Positions 45,101-59,162 are shown, counted from the stretch's first letter. The stretch: 64,000 nt of DNA from Chitinophaga chungangae (GCF_017742215.1 NZ_JAGHKP010000002.1:124001-188000); one strand, 5' to 3'. Translations and numbers: made by a program. Notes: generated by a model not told the origin, from the letters alone.

Positions 45101-45512
45101 GCACTTTCATGGGCGGTTTGGCGGCGGTTTCAGTTGCCATCGCGATGGCGGCGGATACGGCTTTTTCTTTTACGATCACCATATCGTCCATCAGCGTGTA
45201 AATGAGCGGCTGGTTACGGAAGCAGATGTCCAGCACCTCGCGGATGTTGCTGTTTTTCACCGTAAGCGTTACGGGCGTGGCTTTCGCCAGTTGCCTGGCC
45301 GTGTAAACGAATGAGTACCCTGTTTGTTTTTTGATCTCGCGGAATACTTTGTCGAGCGGAGCATTTTTTTCAGACAGCGTAACCGTCTGGCTGACTGTTT
45401 TTGCGCTTACGCACATACAAACGGATAAGAGTAGCAAAGCGGTGAGTTTCATAACCCGCATTTTTTTGTTAATTCCCTCCGGCAAGGAGGCACAAAGGAG
45501 CTTTAAATGCAT
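42135..45512 (-). CDS. STN-domain SusC/RagA TonB-dependent receptor (signal transducing)
   Basis: From the ATG at 45512 the protein has 1125 residues; starts at 45461 or 45554 are possible, and 45512 is chosen because it places about 20 residues before the hydrophobic signal core. It has an STN domain (about 43-115; APLDKVFREIKKQTGYSFVYT), a carboxypeptidase-D-like domain (about 136-205), the EQVVVVGYG signature (212-220), a plug with MVDGVISSMNNV and LKDAASAAIYGSRAANGVILITTKKG, and a barrel ending in GLNVTF. FecR and ECF sigma genes lie upstream in the same orientation. Signal transfer from the STN domain to FecR is expected. Confidence 0.95.
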   Translation of the reverse strand: MHLKLLCASLPEGINKKMRVMKLTALLLLSVCMCVSAKTVSQTVTLSEKNAPLDKVFREIKKQTGYSFVYTARQLAKATPVTLTVKNSNIREVLDICFRNQPLIYTLMDDMVIVKEKAVSAAIAMATETAAKPPMKVRGTVKDETGAPLIGAAVMIKGTQKGSLTDANGAFQLEADLNSVLIVSLLGFESKEIAVTREEISVVLQTKQSELEQVVVVGYGVQKKVNLTGSVATVNSKQLENRPVTSVSNALQGTMAGVAVTAASSGQPGKDGGTIRVRGIGTLNNSNAMVMVDGVISSMNNVNPDDIETISVLKDAASAAIYGSRAANGVILITTKKGKKGAPQITFNTYVGKQNATALPDFLPSWQAATLYNQALKNEGKPVRYTDAEISKFRDGSDPFNYPNTDWLDLAYKGNGIQQNYYLGVSGGSDKSQYSFSLGMYDQNGIMKETNAKRYTTRFNISQNLTDRLKVYGNLAYTYSITKEPQASYPGVPDFTQIIRQFNRISPIVPYKYANGHYGSIGDGNPAAWLESPSYGRENYADLLGNVGADLEILEGLHFKPSVAYTMRTGQTKSFVADIQYFNAQGAPTFYQGPNSVTDGNTTSNVVTFQHLLDYTRTFGKHNLKAMAGYFQEYTKYTFNEGYRKNLLNNQLGQVNLGSQDGQRAEGYAYEAALRSYFGRINYDFDGKYLFEANIRRDGSSRFSPDNRWSNFPSFSAGWNIDRENFFTPLKQTVSALKLRASWGELGNQILSDNTDYPSTPFYPYLPTFNAGQNYTFGGTAAIIANGIAPVNGANPMVMWETTAETNVGIDAAFLGGKFTLTADWFKKDTRGILIKLPIGATYGLEAPTQNAGKVQNKGWEFTAGYNDSKGDFSWNATANASFIDNKIVDYVSEGPSGYTIKQEGLPINALWGYVAEGIFQSKEEIAGHAKQSANTQPGDLKYKDLNGDKVIDTKDKEFLGNYYPKITYGLNLGGSWKSVDMTIFFQGAAGVKTYIDAGKVGTISTSSGKPTSAMLDTWTDANTGASLPRVLSTQQQNDPSSMPSSFWVKDASYLRLKNLQIGYTLPQGLLDRIGIKKARVYYSGQNILTFSGLYNWIDPEAPSTSSIYYYPQVKVNTVGLNVTF

Positions 45513-45587
45513 AGATTTGCATAGTTTGAGTGAACCAATAAAACTGTGTGTCAATAACGGGAAAGTTGGATAAGCTCGGACGTTTTC

Positions 45588-45614
45588 AACGCCCTGCGGA
45601 CCAGGCAGGGCGTT
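45588..45614. terminator. Perfect 10-bp hairpin between FecR and SusC
   Basis: AACGCCCTGC (45588-45597) and GCAGGGCGTT (45605-45614) pair perfectly around a seven-base loop. Read on the plus strand it is followed by TTTT, but genes here run on the minus strand, where the run is an upstream A-tract. It is placed like the hairpin at 16902-16952 between FecR and SusC, and may process or limit read-through. Confidence 0.55.
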
Positions 45615-45641
45615 TTTTGATTCCTTGCTTTCCGGTTGCTT

Positions 45642-46808
45642 TTATTTCAGTATCATAATCGTTTTTCCTTCTATTCTGAATTTAACCTTGCCTGTCAGTT
45701 CCAGCGCTTTCAGCACATCCGATATTTTTTTATTTCTCGGCACGTCCACAAAAAAGAGATCGTCCACATTTTCCAGCGCTTTCACTTCCACGTCGTACCA
45801 CCGGCTGAGCTGCCGCATCACCGTTTCGATGGAAGCGCCTTCGAATACGAAGCGGCCGTTTTTCCAGGCCATCGTTTCCGCGATGTTCACGTTCGCATCT
45901 ACCGTCATTTTCCCGCCCTGCGCCACTTTCGCCTGCTGCCCGGGCGTTATCACGCGGCTGTTGCCGGCGGCGTTCACTTTCACGCTGCCTTCCAGCAAGG
46001 TGGTGCTCACCGTTTTATCGTCGCCGTAGGCGTTTACGTTGAAATGCGTGCCGAGCACTTCCAGCTGCACATCGCCAGCCTGTACGCGGAAAGGTTTGTC
46101 TTTATTTTTCGCCACTTCCAGGTATACTTCGCCGCTCACCCGCACGATCCTTTCCCGGCCCGCGAACGCGGTGGGATAAGTGATGGACGATGCGGCGTTG
46201 AGCCAGGCCTTCGTGCCGTCCGGCAATGTAAGCTGGTACTCTCCGCCTTTCGGCGTGCTCATGGTATTGTACAATATTTCCCGCGAAGCATCGCCCGAGG
46301 CGTCGTACACGATCTGCCCGCCCGCCTGTTTGCTGATGCTGGTGCCGCCCTGCTGCGCCAGCACACCGTCCGCCGCATCGTCCAGCACGATCTGCTGACC
46401 GTTAGACAATGTGAGCACGGCTTTGGCGCCGCCGGGCATTACGTCGTTGGCAATATTTGCTGCGGCAACAGGCTGATGGCCGCCGGAGGGCTTGTACAAA
46501 TAATAAATGCCCGCGCCCGCCACCAGCGCAACCGCCGCGGCCGCGGCAAATCGTTTGATAAAACGGAAACGCGGCTTTGGCTCTTCCGGCAAAAACAGGT
46601 TGCCGATGATCCTGTTCAGCGCGGGATCGGCGTCTTGCCGCAGCTCCGCGTCCGGCTCGTAATGATCCCAGGCTTCTTCCAGCACTTTTTTCAACGCGTC
46701 GTCATCTCCAGCCTGTTCCACCCAGGCGGCCAGCTCTTCTTTTTCCATCGAAGTGATGGAACCATCAAAAAAGCGCGTAACGAGATAACGGACCCTGGCG
46801 TCAGACAT
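45642..46808 (-). CDS. FecR-family anti-sigma factor
   Basis: The ATG at 46808 gives a 388-residue protein; longer starts at 46913 would overlap the sigma gene. The cytoplasmic N-terminus (1-84) is helical and binds the sigma factor in this family. A membrane helix spans about 86-104 (FAAAAAVALVAGAGIYYLY). The periplasmic FecR domain (about 180-275; MSTPKGGEYQLTLPDGTKAWLN, LEVLGTHFNVNAYGDD) and a C-terminal DUF4974-like region (about 310-388) follow. It lies between sigma and SusC genes in the same orientation, which is the standard layout of trans-envelope signalling in Bacteroidota. Confidence 0.92.
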   Translation of the reverse strand: MSDARVRYLVTRFFDGSITSMEKEELAAWVEQAGDDDALKKVLEEAWDHYEPDAELRQDADPALNRIIGNLFLPEEPKPRFRFIKRFAAAAAVALVAGAGIYYLYKPSGGHQPVAAANIANDVMPGGAKAVLTLSNGQQIVLDDAADGVLAQQGGTSISKQAGGQIVYDASGDASREILYNTMSTPKGGEYQLTLPDGTKAWLNAASSITYPTAFAGRERIVRVSGEVYLEVAKNKDKPFRVQAGDVQLEVLGTHFNVNAYGDDKTVSTTLLEGSVKVNAAGNSRVITPGQQAKVAQGGKMTVDANVNIAETMAWKNGRFVFEGASIETVMRQLSRWYDVEVKALENVDDLFFVDVPRNKKISDVLKALELTGKVKFRIEGKTIMILK

Positions 46809-46900
46809 ATGGTTGAATGTTTTAATAACGAGGAGTATTGCCTTGTCGGGAAGTAAGACAAACGGGAAAACAAATAGGCATAGTGCGGGGGAAAATTTTT

Positions 46901-47497
46901 TTACGTCCCCCACACCATTATCAACACCATTACAAAGTAGATGGCGTCCAGCGAGTTGGGATAATGCCGCATTTGTTTGCGCAGGGTGCGCAGTGCCTGG
47001 ATCATGTGATTTTTGACAGTGCCGGTGGTGATCTGCAGCCTCCTGGCAATCTCTTCGTGTTTCACGCCCTGTTCGCGGCTGAGCAGGAATACGATCTTTT
47101 GCTGCGGCGGCAGTTGTTGGATAGCGTTGCGCAGGCGCTCCTGCGTTTCTTTCAGCGCCAGGCTGCCCTGCGGGGTGATGGAGGAAGGAACGGCGGGCGC
47201 GTCGGCCAGCTGTTTGAGGATGGTCACTTCACGGGCCATTCGTTTGAACCCGTTGATGGCATGGTTTTGCGCCATGCGGAAAATATAACTCTGAAAGCTG
47301 TCTATCTGCAAAAGCGTTTCACGGTCTTTCCACAACTTCTCGAAAATATCCTGCACTATGTCTTCCGCCGAAACATGCGTACCGGTCAGCCTGAAAACAA
47401 AGCCGTACAATTTATATTTATATCCGTGGAAAAGCCTTGTAAACGCCAATTCGTTCCCACCCGCTGCCAATTGCAGCAACTCCTTCTCTGATTGCAT
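46901..47497 (-). CDS. ECF-type RNA polymerase sigma factor
   Basis: Read from the ATG at 47497 (198 residues). Region 2 (about 12-80; NELAFTRLFHGYKYKLY, HVSAEDIVQDIFEKLWKDR) and region 4 with its helix-turn-helix (about 120-175; LPPQQKIVFLLSREQGVKHEEIARRLQ) are clear. The last 15 residues (AIYFVMVLIMVWG) form a very hydrophobic tail, again unusual for a soluble sigma factor and like the paralogue at 15079. FecR follows after 92 bases. Target promoters probably include the SusC gene downstream. Confidence 0.92.
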   Translation of the reverse strand: MQSEKELLQLAAGGNELAFTRLFHGYKYKLYGFVFRLTGTHVSAEDIVQDIFEKLWKDRETLLQIDSFQSYIFRMAQNHAINGFKRMAREVTILKQLADAPAVPSSITPQGSLALKETQERLRNAIQQLPPQQKIVFLLSREQGVKHEEIARRLQITTGTVKNHMIQALRTLRKQMRHYPNSLDAIYFVMVLIMVWGT

Positions 47498-47602
47498 ACC
47501 CTGCGACAATGGAATATAAATGAATACCGTTGGTCTGCAACAAAATTATCAAGAAAATGCATTCATGCCGGTTTTTTTTGACACACATATAAACCGGTCG
47601 TG

Positions 47603-48721
47603 CTATGACCGCGGTTCAACATATGTTTCGTAACGGGGGAAGAGGAAGAAAAACAAACCCGCTGAAGCCGGAACCATCACACTGGCCGCCAGCCATTCGT
47701 ACCCGGCCAGCACCATGAACAGCGTTACAAAGGAGACGAGCAGTACGTACCGCATGTGGACCTCGGCATTCATTTTCGGGAAATAAAGCAGGCTGCGGAA
47801 AAGCAGCAGCATGGCCGCCGCCAGCACGAAACAGCCGGTCAGCGAAGACAGGGGCGTTTTGTTGGCGGCCATCATAACTATTTCGGGAAGGAAAAGCAGC
47901 AGGTAAATGCCCGCCAAACGCAGGTAATGCCGCCACAGCGGCTGCGGCAGCCCGCGCAGGAAACCGAGGTATGTATCGTCGAACGCCCGGTGCTGCATCA
48001 TCAGCTGCCCGTGCGCGATCACGCAAAGCATTCCGCCCAGCATCAGCCCCCGCGCGTCGAAGCCGCCGGTCTGGCGCAGCAGGTAAAACGTGAGCCACAG
48101 GATGCCCGCGCACGCCAGTTTTACGCTGAGAATGCGGCGCGGGTAATTGGTAAAGAGCTCATAGAAAAAATAAAGACCGGGCAATTTCACGAACCGGCGG
48201 TTGAGCCAGCGTTGCAAATAACCCGTGAAAAAAGTAACGTCCGGCCGGTGGAGCTTGCGCTCGTACAGTGCCAGCGGCAGGAAACACGCCAGGAGGTTAA
48301 AAACGGCCACCAGCAAGCCCGCCAGCCAAAAGCCCCGCGTGATGCCCACTGCTACCGCGATGCCGGCATACACCAGCACCGGCATGTAAATCCCGGTGTG
48401 GATCAGCAGCCAGAGCCGCCGGCGCGCCGGTTTTTCCACGCTGCCGAGGGTGGGGTATAAAAATTCGAAGCCCTGCGTCTGGAAAGTTTTCAGCACAAAA
48501 CCGGCACATTTCATCCCGTACAAAGCCCACAGGGCCAGCACGAGCAGCAGGAAATACAGGTTGCCCATAAAACCGAGCATGAGCGAACGGTGGTAGCTGA
48601 TGAGGCTGCCGCCGTCTACCACGCCGAAAAGCAGGTAAAAAAGCACGAGGAAAAACAGCGTGTTCTGAATGTAGAACCGGCGCACGAAGATCTTCTGCAA
48701 TATGGCCGTCACATTTCCCAT
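47603..48721 (-). CDS. ABC exporter membrane subunit, uncharacterised
   Basis: The ATG at 48721 shares its A with the TGA stop of the ATPase gene (TGATG), so the two are translationally coupled. The 372-residue product has about nine hydrophobic segments and no periplasmic domain of note. The N-terminus ILQKIFVRRFYIQNTLFFLVLFYLLF is a membrane-entry segment. It has no family that I recognise by motif, but its place behind an ATPase makes it the membrane half of an ABC-2-like exporter or importer of unknown substrate. Both are preceded by a serine hydrolase gene. Confidence 0.7.
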   Translation of the reverse strand: MGNVTAILQKIFVRRFYIQNTLFFLVLFYLLFGVVDGGSLISYHRSLMLGFMGNLYFLLLVLALWALYGMKCAGFVLKTFQTQGFEFLYPTLGSVEKPARRRLWLLIHTGIYMPVLVYAGIAVAVGITRGFWLAGLLVAVFNLLACFLPLALYERKLHRPDVTFFTGYLQRWLNRRFVKLPGLYFFYELFTNYPRRILSVKLACAGILWLTFYLLRQTGGFDARGLMLGGMLCVIAHGQLMMQHRAFDDTYLGFLRGLPQPLWRHYLRLAGIYLLLFLPEIVMMAANKTPLSSLTGCFVLAAAMLLLFRSLLYFPKMNAEVHMRYVLLVSFVTLFMVLAGYEWLAASVMVPASAGLFFFLFPRYETYVEPRS

Positions 48722-49359
48722 CACACCAATGCAATATTTTTTGCCGCCACGCGCAAAGTGCCGCTCACCGGCAGCTCGCGCTGGTCGAGGGGTTGATGCG
48801 AAGTGATGCAGAATGAAACGCCGTTGGCGCTGTAAGCCCTGATAAGGTCGTACAACACCGCCAGCGCCTGTTTGTCGATGGTGATCAGCGGCTCGTCCAG
48901 CAAAATGAGCAAAGGATTGCCCGTAAACGCCAGCAGCAGCGATAATTTTTTCAACATCCCGCTGGAATAGGTGCTCACCGGGTTTTGCATGTAGCCGGTC
49001 ACGCCCAGCCGCTCGCCCAGTTCCATAACCTGCTGCCGGTTCCCGCCTTTCGTGCCGAGATACAGCTCCAGCAGGTCGCGGCCGGTGAGGAACGAAGGGT
49101 ATAACGGTTCCGCTTCCGCATAATTGATCAGCCGCCGGAAAGCCACCGGCTGGCGGTGACTGCTGACGTTGCCCTGTAAAATAATCTCGCCTTTAAAAGG
49201 GATCAGGCCGGCCATTACTTTCATGCAGGTGGTTTTGCCGGCGCCGTTCTCGCCCTGCAGCCAGTAAATGCCCGCGGGCAATTCGAGCCGGGCGATATCC
49301 AGCACATGAAAATCCTGGTAACTCTTCCGTACGTTGTGAAGAGCGATGACTGCTTCCAT
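48721..49359 (-). CDS. ABC transporter ATP-binding protein
   Basis: The ATG at 49359 gives 212 residues. Walker A is GENGAGKTT (36-44), the signature is YSSGMLKKLS (near 130), Walker B is LLILLDEP, and a following CITSHQP supplies the switch histidine. It is short but complete. The serine hydrolase stop lies 5 bases upstream and the membrane subunit start overlaps the stop, so the three genes form one operon. It powers the membrane partner. The Y-SSGM version of the LSGGQ signature is a mild divergence often seen in ABC-2-type exporters. Confidence 0.92.
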   Translation of the reverse strand: MEAVIALHNVRKSYQDFHVLDIARLELPAGIYWLQGENGAGKTTCMKVMAGLIPFKGEIILQGNVSSHRQPVAFRRLINYAEAEPLYPSFLTGRDLLELYLGTKGGNRQQVMELGERLGVTGYMQNPVSTYSSGMLKKLSLLLAFTGNPLLILLDEPLITIDKQALAVLYDLIRAYSANGVSFCITSHQPLDQRELPVSGTLRVAAKNIALV

Positions 49360-49364
49360 CCGTT

Positions 49365-50279
49365 CTATTTTTTCAGTACGTCCCACGTTGGTTTCCAGCC
49401 GCTCTTCGGTTCGTAGTACGCCCAAAGGTAAGCGCTTATTTTCCGGATGAGCTGCACGGCCTCATTGTCTGCCTCCCACCGCTGATCTTTGATATTTTTG
49501 GTACCTACATAAAATACGTAATCGCCGTGCGGGGCGTTCACCAGCGCCAGCTCCGACCGCGATTCGTTCACCGAGCCGGTTTTGGCGGCCACCTGCACGT
49601 AAGGCGGCACTTCCGAAACGGCCTGTTCGTCGTAATACCCTTTCGTCATAAGCCGGTACATTTTTTCACTTGCGCCTTTGCTGATCACTTCGCCCTGGCG
49701 GATCTTCAGCAGCAGCGTGCTCATTTCGCGCGGGGTGGTCTGCCCCCAGCCGAACACCGCCCGGTTTCCTTCGCGCCCGGGCGTACGGGAATTCACCCGC
49801 GTGTCTTTCAGCCCGTATTGCGCCAGCAATTCGTTCACCCGTGCGCCGCCGCCCGCCAGCGCCTGGTTCCAGAGCGAGGTAGTATTGTCGCTGTAGGCCA
49901 TCATCAAAGCGACCAGCACGCTCAGTTCGGTTTCGGAGCTGTCTTTGAAGAACTGCATCAGTCCCGAGCCGCCATACTTCGCGGAATCGCGGTACACCAG
50001 CGGCTGGTGCCATTGCAGCTCCCCTTTTTCGATCTTGTCGAAAACGCCCGCCAGCAAAGGCACTTTTACGATACTGGCAGTGGGGAAAATCGTATCCGCG
50101 TTCACGGCCGCGAAACGCCCGCTGCGCACATGCAGCACGTATACGCCGGCGGTGCCTTTAAAATCGGCCACCATGGCGGCAAGCGCCTTTTCAAGTTTGC
50201 GGTCGGGCTTACGTTCCTGGGAAAATAAGGCGTAAGGGAAAAGCAAAATGCTGAATAACAGGGAAATAACCTTCTTCAT
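49365..50279 (-). CDS. Class A beta-lactamase-like serine hydrolase
   Basis: This 304-residue protein has a signal peptide (1-21). The class A active-site motifs are present: SIVK (Ser69, Lys72), SDN (130-132), and KTG (233-235). The omega-loop motif ExxLN, which holds the deacylating glutamate of true class A enzymes, is not clearly visible (a Glu at 170 is followed by GN). It may therefore be a penicillin-binding or other serine hydrolase rather than a beta-lactamase. It is the first gene of an operon with an ABC ATPase (5-base gap) and a membrane subunit, which suggests a role tied to export or wall remodelling. Confidence 0.85.
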   Translation of the reverse strand: MKKVISLLFSILLFPYALFSQERKPDRKLEKALAAMVADFKGTAGVYVLHVRSGRFAAVNADTIFPTASIVKVPLLAGVFDKIEKGELQWHQPLVYRDSAKYGGSGLMQFFKDSSETELSVLVALMMAYSDNTTSLWNQALAGGGARVNELLAQYGLKDTRVNSRTPGREGNRAVFGWGQTTPREMSTLLLKIRQGEVISKGASEKMYRLMTKGYYDEQAVSEVPPYVQVAAKTGSVNESRSELALVNAPHGDYVFYVGTKNIKDQRWEADNEAVQLIRKISAYLWAYYEPKSGWKPTWDVLKK

Positions 50280-50320
50280 GCGGCAGGGTTTGGATTCAGG
50301 CCTTTAAAATAGAAAAAGAT

Positions 50321-50728
50321 TCACATAAAAGACAGGATATGCCGGGCGATGGCGATATACGAAGCAAGGTCGCTGGGTTTGGCGATGTAATCGCTGGCGC
50401 CGAGGTCCATACAGATGGAACGGAAAACCGGCGAATTGGAAGTGCTCCAGATGATCTTCGGAATGTTCCGCAGGCGTTCGTCCGGCCCCAGCAATTGCAT
50501 GATCTCCGCGCCGTTGAGCTCGGGCAAGTTGTAATCCAGCACGATAACGGACGGCAAAGCATCGTCTGGCCGCTCGCCCAGCCAGTTCATGAATTTTTTG
50601 CCATTGGGCAGGCAAATAAGCCGCATTTGCGGGTCTACTTCCCGGAAGGCGAATTGCAACATTTCCTGGTCGTCATGATCGTCCTCAGCCAGAACGATAA
50701 ACCGGGTTGCGTGGCCTGGAAATTGCAT
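50321..50728 (-). CDS. Stand-alone response-regulator receiver protein
   Basis: Read from the ATG at 50728 (135 residues). It is a single CheY-like receiver: acidic pair EDD near 15, phosphoacceptor Asp in VLDYNLPELNG, Ser/Thr switch in IWSTSNS and Lys in AKPSD. There is no output domain. The paralogue at 59198 has the same WSTS and KPS elements. It is divergent from the giant hybrid kinase gene (116-base gap), a likely partner. Such Rcp1-type receivers often pass phosphate on or compete for it. A GTG start at 50758 would add ten residues. Confidence 0.9.
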   Translation of the reverse strand: MQFPGHATRFIVLAEDDHDDQEMLQFAFREVDPQMRLICLPNGKKFMNWLGERPDDALPSVIVLDYNLPELNGAEIMQLLGPDERLRNIPKIIWSTSNSPVFRSICMDLGASDYIAKPSDLASYIAIARHILSFM

Positions 50729-50736
50729 ATATGCAA
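50723..50736. promoter_or_regulatory. 14-base palindrome over receiver start codon
   Basis: TTGCATATATGCAA is a perfect 14-base palindrome that covers the start codon of the minus-strand receiver gene. It lies in the divergent spacer to the hybrid kinase. It may be a binding site or chance, since AT-rich palindromes of this size are not rare. Confidence 0.25.
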
Positions 50737-50844
50737 GAGTTGAAATTGGTTGACGCACAAAATTAACACTTGTTTTGATATTGAAGTCGATTAGATATGC
50801 ATTACTAAATAACCAATCCGCCTATACGCGCTAATTCCTTTACA

Positions 50845-56886
<6,042 letters not shown>

Positions 56887-56899
56887 CCATTACCCGGCA

Positions 56900-58120
56900 A
56901 TGAACAATGCAGTAAAAATATTGATCGTAGACGACCGGCCGGATAACCTCCTGTCCATAGAAACCATCCTGGAAAAGGAGCATTATCACATCGTGAAAGC
57001 TGCCTCCGGCAGGGCGGCGCTGAAAGCGTTGCTGCAGGAAACGGATTTTTCGCTGATCCTGATGGACGTGCAGATGCCCGATATGAACGGTTTCGAAACG
57101 GCCGCGCTGATCTACCAGCGGGAGAAGCTGAAAAACATACCGATCATTTTCATCACCGCGCATACGCATGAGGAAGAAGCCGTGTACAAAGGGTATAACG
57201 TGGGCGCGGTGGACTTCATCCATAAACCGCTGAACCCGCAGCTGCTGCGCATCAAAGTGGGGTTGTTCGTTGAGTTGTACCAGAAAACACATTCATTGCG
57301 CGAACAGGAAAAAAACCTGCTGCAGGCCAACGCGCTGCTGCAGAGGGAGATCAGGGAAAGGGAAGCGTCGGAAATGAAAGTGCTGGAACTGAACCGGCAG
57401 CTGCACCGCAGCAATGTGCATCTCAAAAAAGTGAACGAAGAGCTGGACCGTTTCGCCTACGTGGCTTCCCACGACCTGCAGGAGCCCCTGCGGAAGATCA
57501 GGGTGTTCACCGACATGATCAACAAAAACAGCGGCAACCCGCAGGAACTGGAACGGTATATTTCAAAGATCGGGGAAGCCGCGCAAAGAATGCAGCAGCT
57601 GGTAGACGACCTCCTGCGTTTCTCCCGCCACTCCACCCAGGGCCGCGATTATGTGAACGCAGACCTGAACGAGATCGTAAAAGAAGCCGTATCCGAACTG
57701 GAGATCCCGATACAGACGAATCAGGCCAGCATCCACGTAGACCCGTTGCCCTGCATTCCCGTGATCCCCACCATGATCCGGCAGGTGTTCAACAACCTCA
57801 TCAGCAACGCCATCAAATTCCGGAAAAAAAACGTAATGCCCGTGGTGCATATTTACGCGCGAAAGTCCGACGAACCGGAAACGATGCCCATGTACCAGAT
57901 CTTCGTGGCAGACAATGGCATTGGCATAGACAACCGTTATCTCGAAGATATTTTCGCGGTTTTCAAACGCCTGCACAGCTACCACGAGATCGAAGGCACC
58001 GGTATCGGGCTGTCTATCTGTAAAAAGATCATGGAACATCACAACGGCACCATTACCGCCACCAGCGAGGTCGATCACGGCACCACCTTCATCATCGGCA
58101 TTCCTGAAAAACAATCCTGA
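56900..58120 (+). CDS. Receiver-histidine kinase fusion protein
   Basis: This 406-residue soluble protein has an N-terminal receiver (about 5-125; ILIVDDRPDNLLS, Asp56 in LMDVQMPDMNG, FITAHT, KPLNPQ), a coiled coil (about 130-180), HisKA with His191 (ASHDLQEPLRKIRVF) and a HATPase (about 290-403; DNGIGIDNRYLEDIF, GTGIGLSIC). Receiver-first kinases act as relay nodes controlled by phosphorylation. It starts 13 bases after the giant hybrid kinase stop and is almost certainly its operon partner. No DNA-binding output is present, so the final output lies elsewhere. Confidence 0.93.
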   Translation: MNNAVKILIVDDRPDNLLSIETILEKEHYHIVKAASGRAALKALLQETDFSLILMDVQMPDMNGFETAALIYQREKLKNIPIIFITAHTHEEEAVYKGYNVGAVDFIHKPLNPQLLRIKVGLFVELYQKTHSLREQEKNLLQANALLQREIREREASEMKVLELNRQLHRSNVHLKKVNEELDRFAYVASHDLQEPLRKIRVFTDMINKNSGNPQELERYISKIGEAAQRMQQLVDDLLRFSRHSTQGRDYVNADLNEIVKEAVSELEIPIQTNQASIHVDPLPCIPVIPTMIRQVFNNLISNAIKFRKKNVMPVVHIYARKSDEPETMPMYQIFVADNGIGIDNRYLEDIFAVFKRLHSYHEIEGTGIGLSICKKIMEHHNGTITATSEVDHGTTFIIGIPEKQS

Positions 58121-58135
58121 AACATTTTGCATAAC

Positions 58136-58172
58136 AAAAAACCTTACCGCACAAACATCAGTAAGGTTTTTT
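58136..58172. terminator. Bidirectional intrinsic terminator
   Basis: AAAAAACCTTAC (58136-58147) and GTAAGGTTTTTT (58161-58172) form a perfect 12-bp stem with a 13-base loop. It lies between the convergent receiver-kinase and alpha/beta-hydrolase genes, with runs on both sides. Confidence 0.9.
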
Positions 58173-58190
58173 TATTGTCCGGCCGCGGCG

Positions 58191-58970
58191 TTAGTATTTC
58201 GCGATCCAGTCCGCCACATACTCCGCATCGCCCTCCCAGCCTGGCTGACCGAGCACGAAATGATTGCGGCCAGGGAACTCCTTGTATTCCAGCACAGAGC
58301 CGTTCTGTTTATACCTTTTGAAATTCCGGCGGTTGAGGTGCGCGGGAATGATCGTGTCTTCGAGGCCGGCAGTGATCAGCATCGGCGCATGCGGTTTGTT
58401 GTAATCCACTTTTGCCGCGCTGGTGAGGCCGCCGCGGGCCACCGTTTTGGATTCCGGGGCGGTCAGCTCGTCCCAGGCTTTCCGCTGCTGGTCTAAAGGC
58501 ATGCCGTTTACAAAAGCATATTGCCAGTCTTTGAAAGACATGAGGTAGGTTTTTTTCAGGGAAGTGAACAGCCCGAGGCTTTTCCAGCCAGCCTTCAGGA
58601 AAGAAAATTCGTATGGGAACACGCCCAGCGTGGGCACGGGATGAATGGCCACGGCCGCCCTTGCATAACCACGGTTGTTGAGCACCTGGGTCATCATCCC
58701 GCCCAGCGAATGCCCGATGATGTAGGGTTTTTCAGGCAGGCTGGCGGCAACTTTGGCGTAGTGGTCGATCAGCTCGGTAAGGGTAAGCGCGGCAAGATCG
58801 GTATCGTTTGGCTGACGGGCGCGCAGTTCCGCCGCCGTGCCGTCTTTAAAAGGCCAGGCCGGGGCGATGGTATTGTAGCCTTTTTGTTCGAAATACGTTT
58901 TCCATTCGTCCCAGCAATGATGGGTCACGAACGCGCCTGTTACGAACAGGATGGTTTTAGTTGTTTCCAT
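58191..58970 (-). CDS. Alpha/beta-hydrolase
   Basis: This 259-residue protein has no signal peptide. The nucleophile elbow is GHSLGG (near residue 85), a probable acid Asp is in GLEDTIIP and the histidine in GRNHFV, so the catalytic triad is plausible. The N-terminal ILFVTGAFVTHHCWDEW holds the oxyanion-hole region. It fits the general esterase/lipase-like group without a clear subfamily, so the substrate is unknown. It stands alone between signalling genes, facing the receiver-kinase gene with a shared terminator. Confidence 0.9.
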   Translation of the reverse strand: METTKTILFVTGAFVTHHCWDEWKTYFEQKGYNTIAPAWPFKDGTAAELRARQPNDTDLAALTLTELIDHYAKVAASLPEKPYIIGHSLGGMMTQVLNNRGYARAAVAIHPVPTLGVFPYEFSFLKAGWKSLGLFTSLKKTYLMSFKDWQYAFVNGMPLDQQRKAWDELTAPESKTVARGGLTSAAKVDYNKPHAPMLITAGLEDTIIPAHLNRRNFKRYKQNGSVLEYKEFPGRNHFVLGQPGWEGDAEYVADWIAKY

Positions 58971-59114
58971 AGACAGATGAGATTCAGGGTGATTGTAATG
59001 AAACGAACGATATATAGTATAGTCTGTTATTGAGGTCTGAGCCGGGGTATCCGCTTGTCTAATGTTCCTGTAAAATACGTTTTTTACGGCTGTTTTGTTC
59101 GGAGAAATGCCTAA

Positions 59115-59162
59115 AAGCCGCTAAAATGCCACGAAAATCCGTGATTGTTTTGAAAGCGGCTT
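59115..59162 (+). promoter_or_regulatory. Nested hairpin upstream of receiver gene
   Basis: AAGCCGCT (59115-59122) and AGCGGCTT (59155-59162) are perfect inverted repeats 32 bases apart, enclosing a small CACG/CGTG hairpin. It ends 36 bases before the TTG start of the receiver gene. It could be a 5' leader structure or a protein binding site. Confidence 0.35.
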
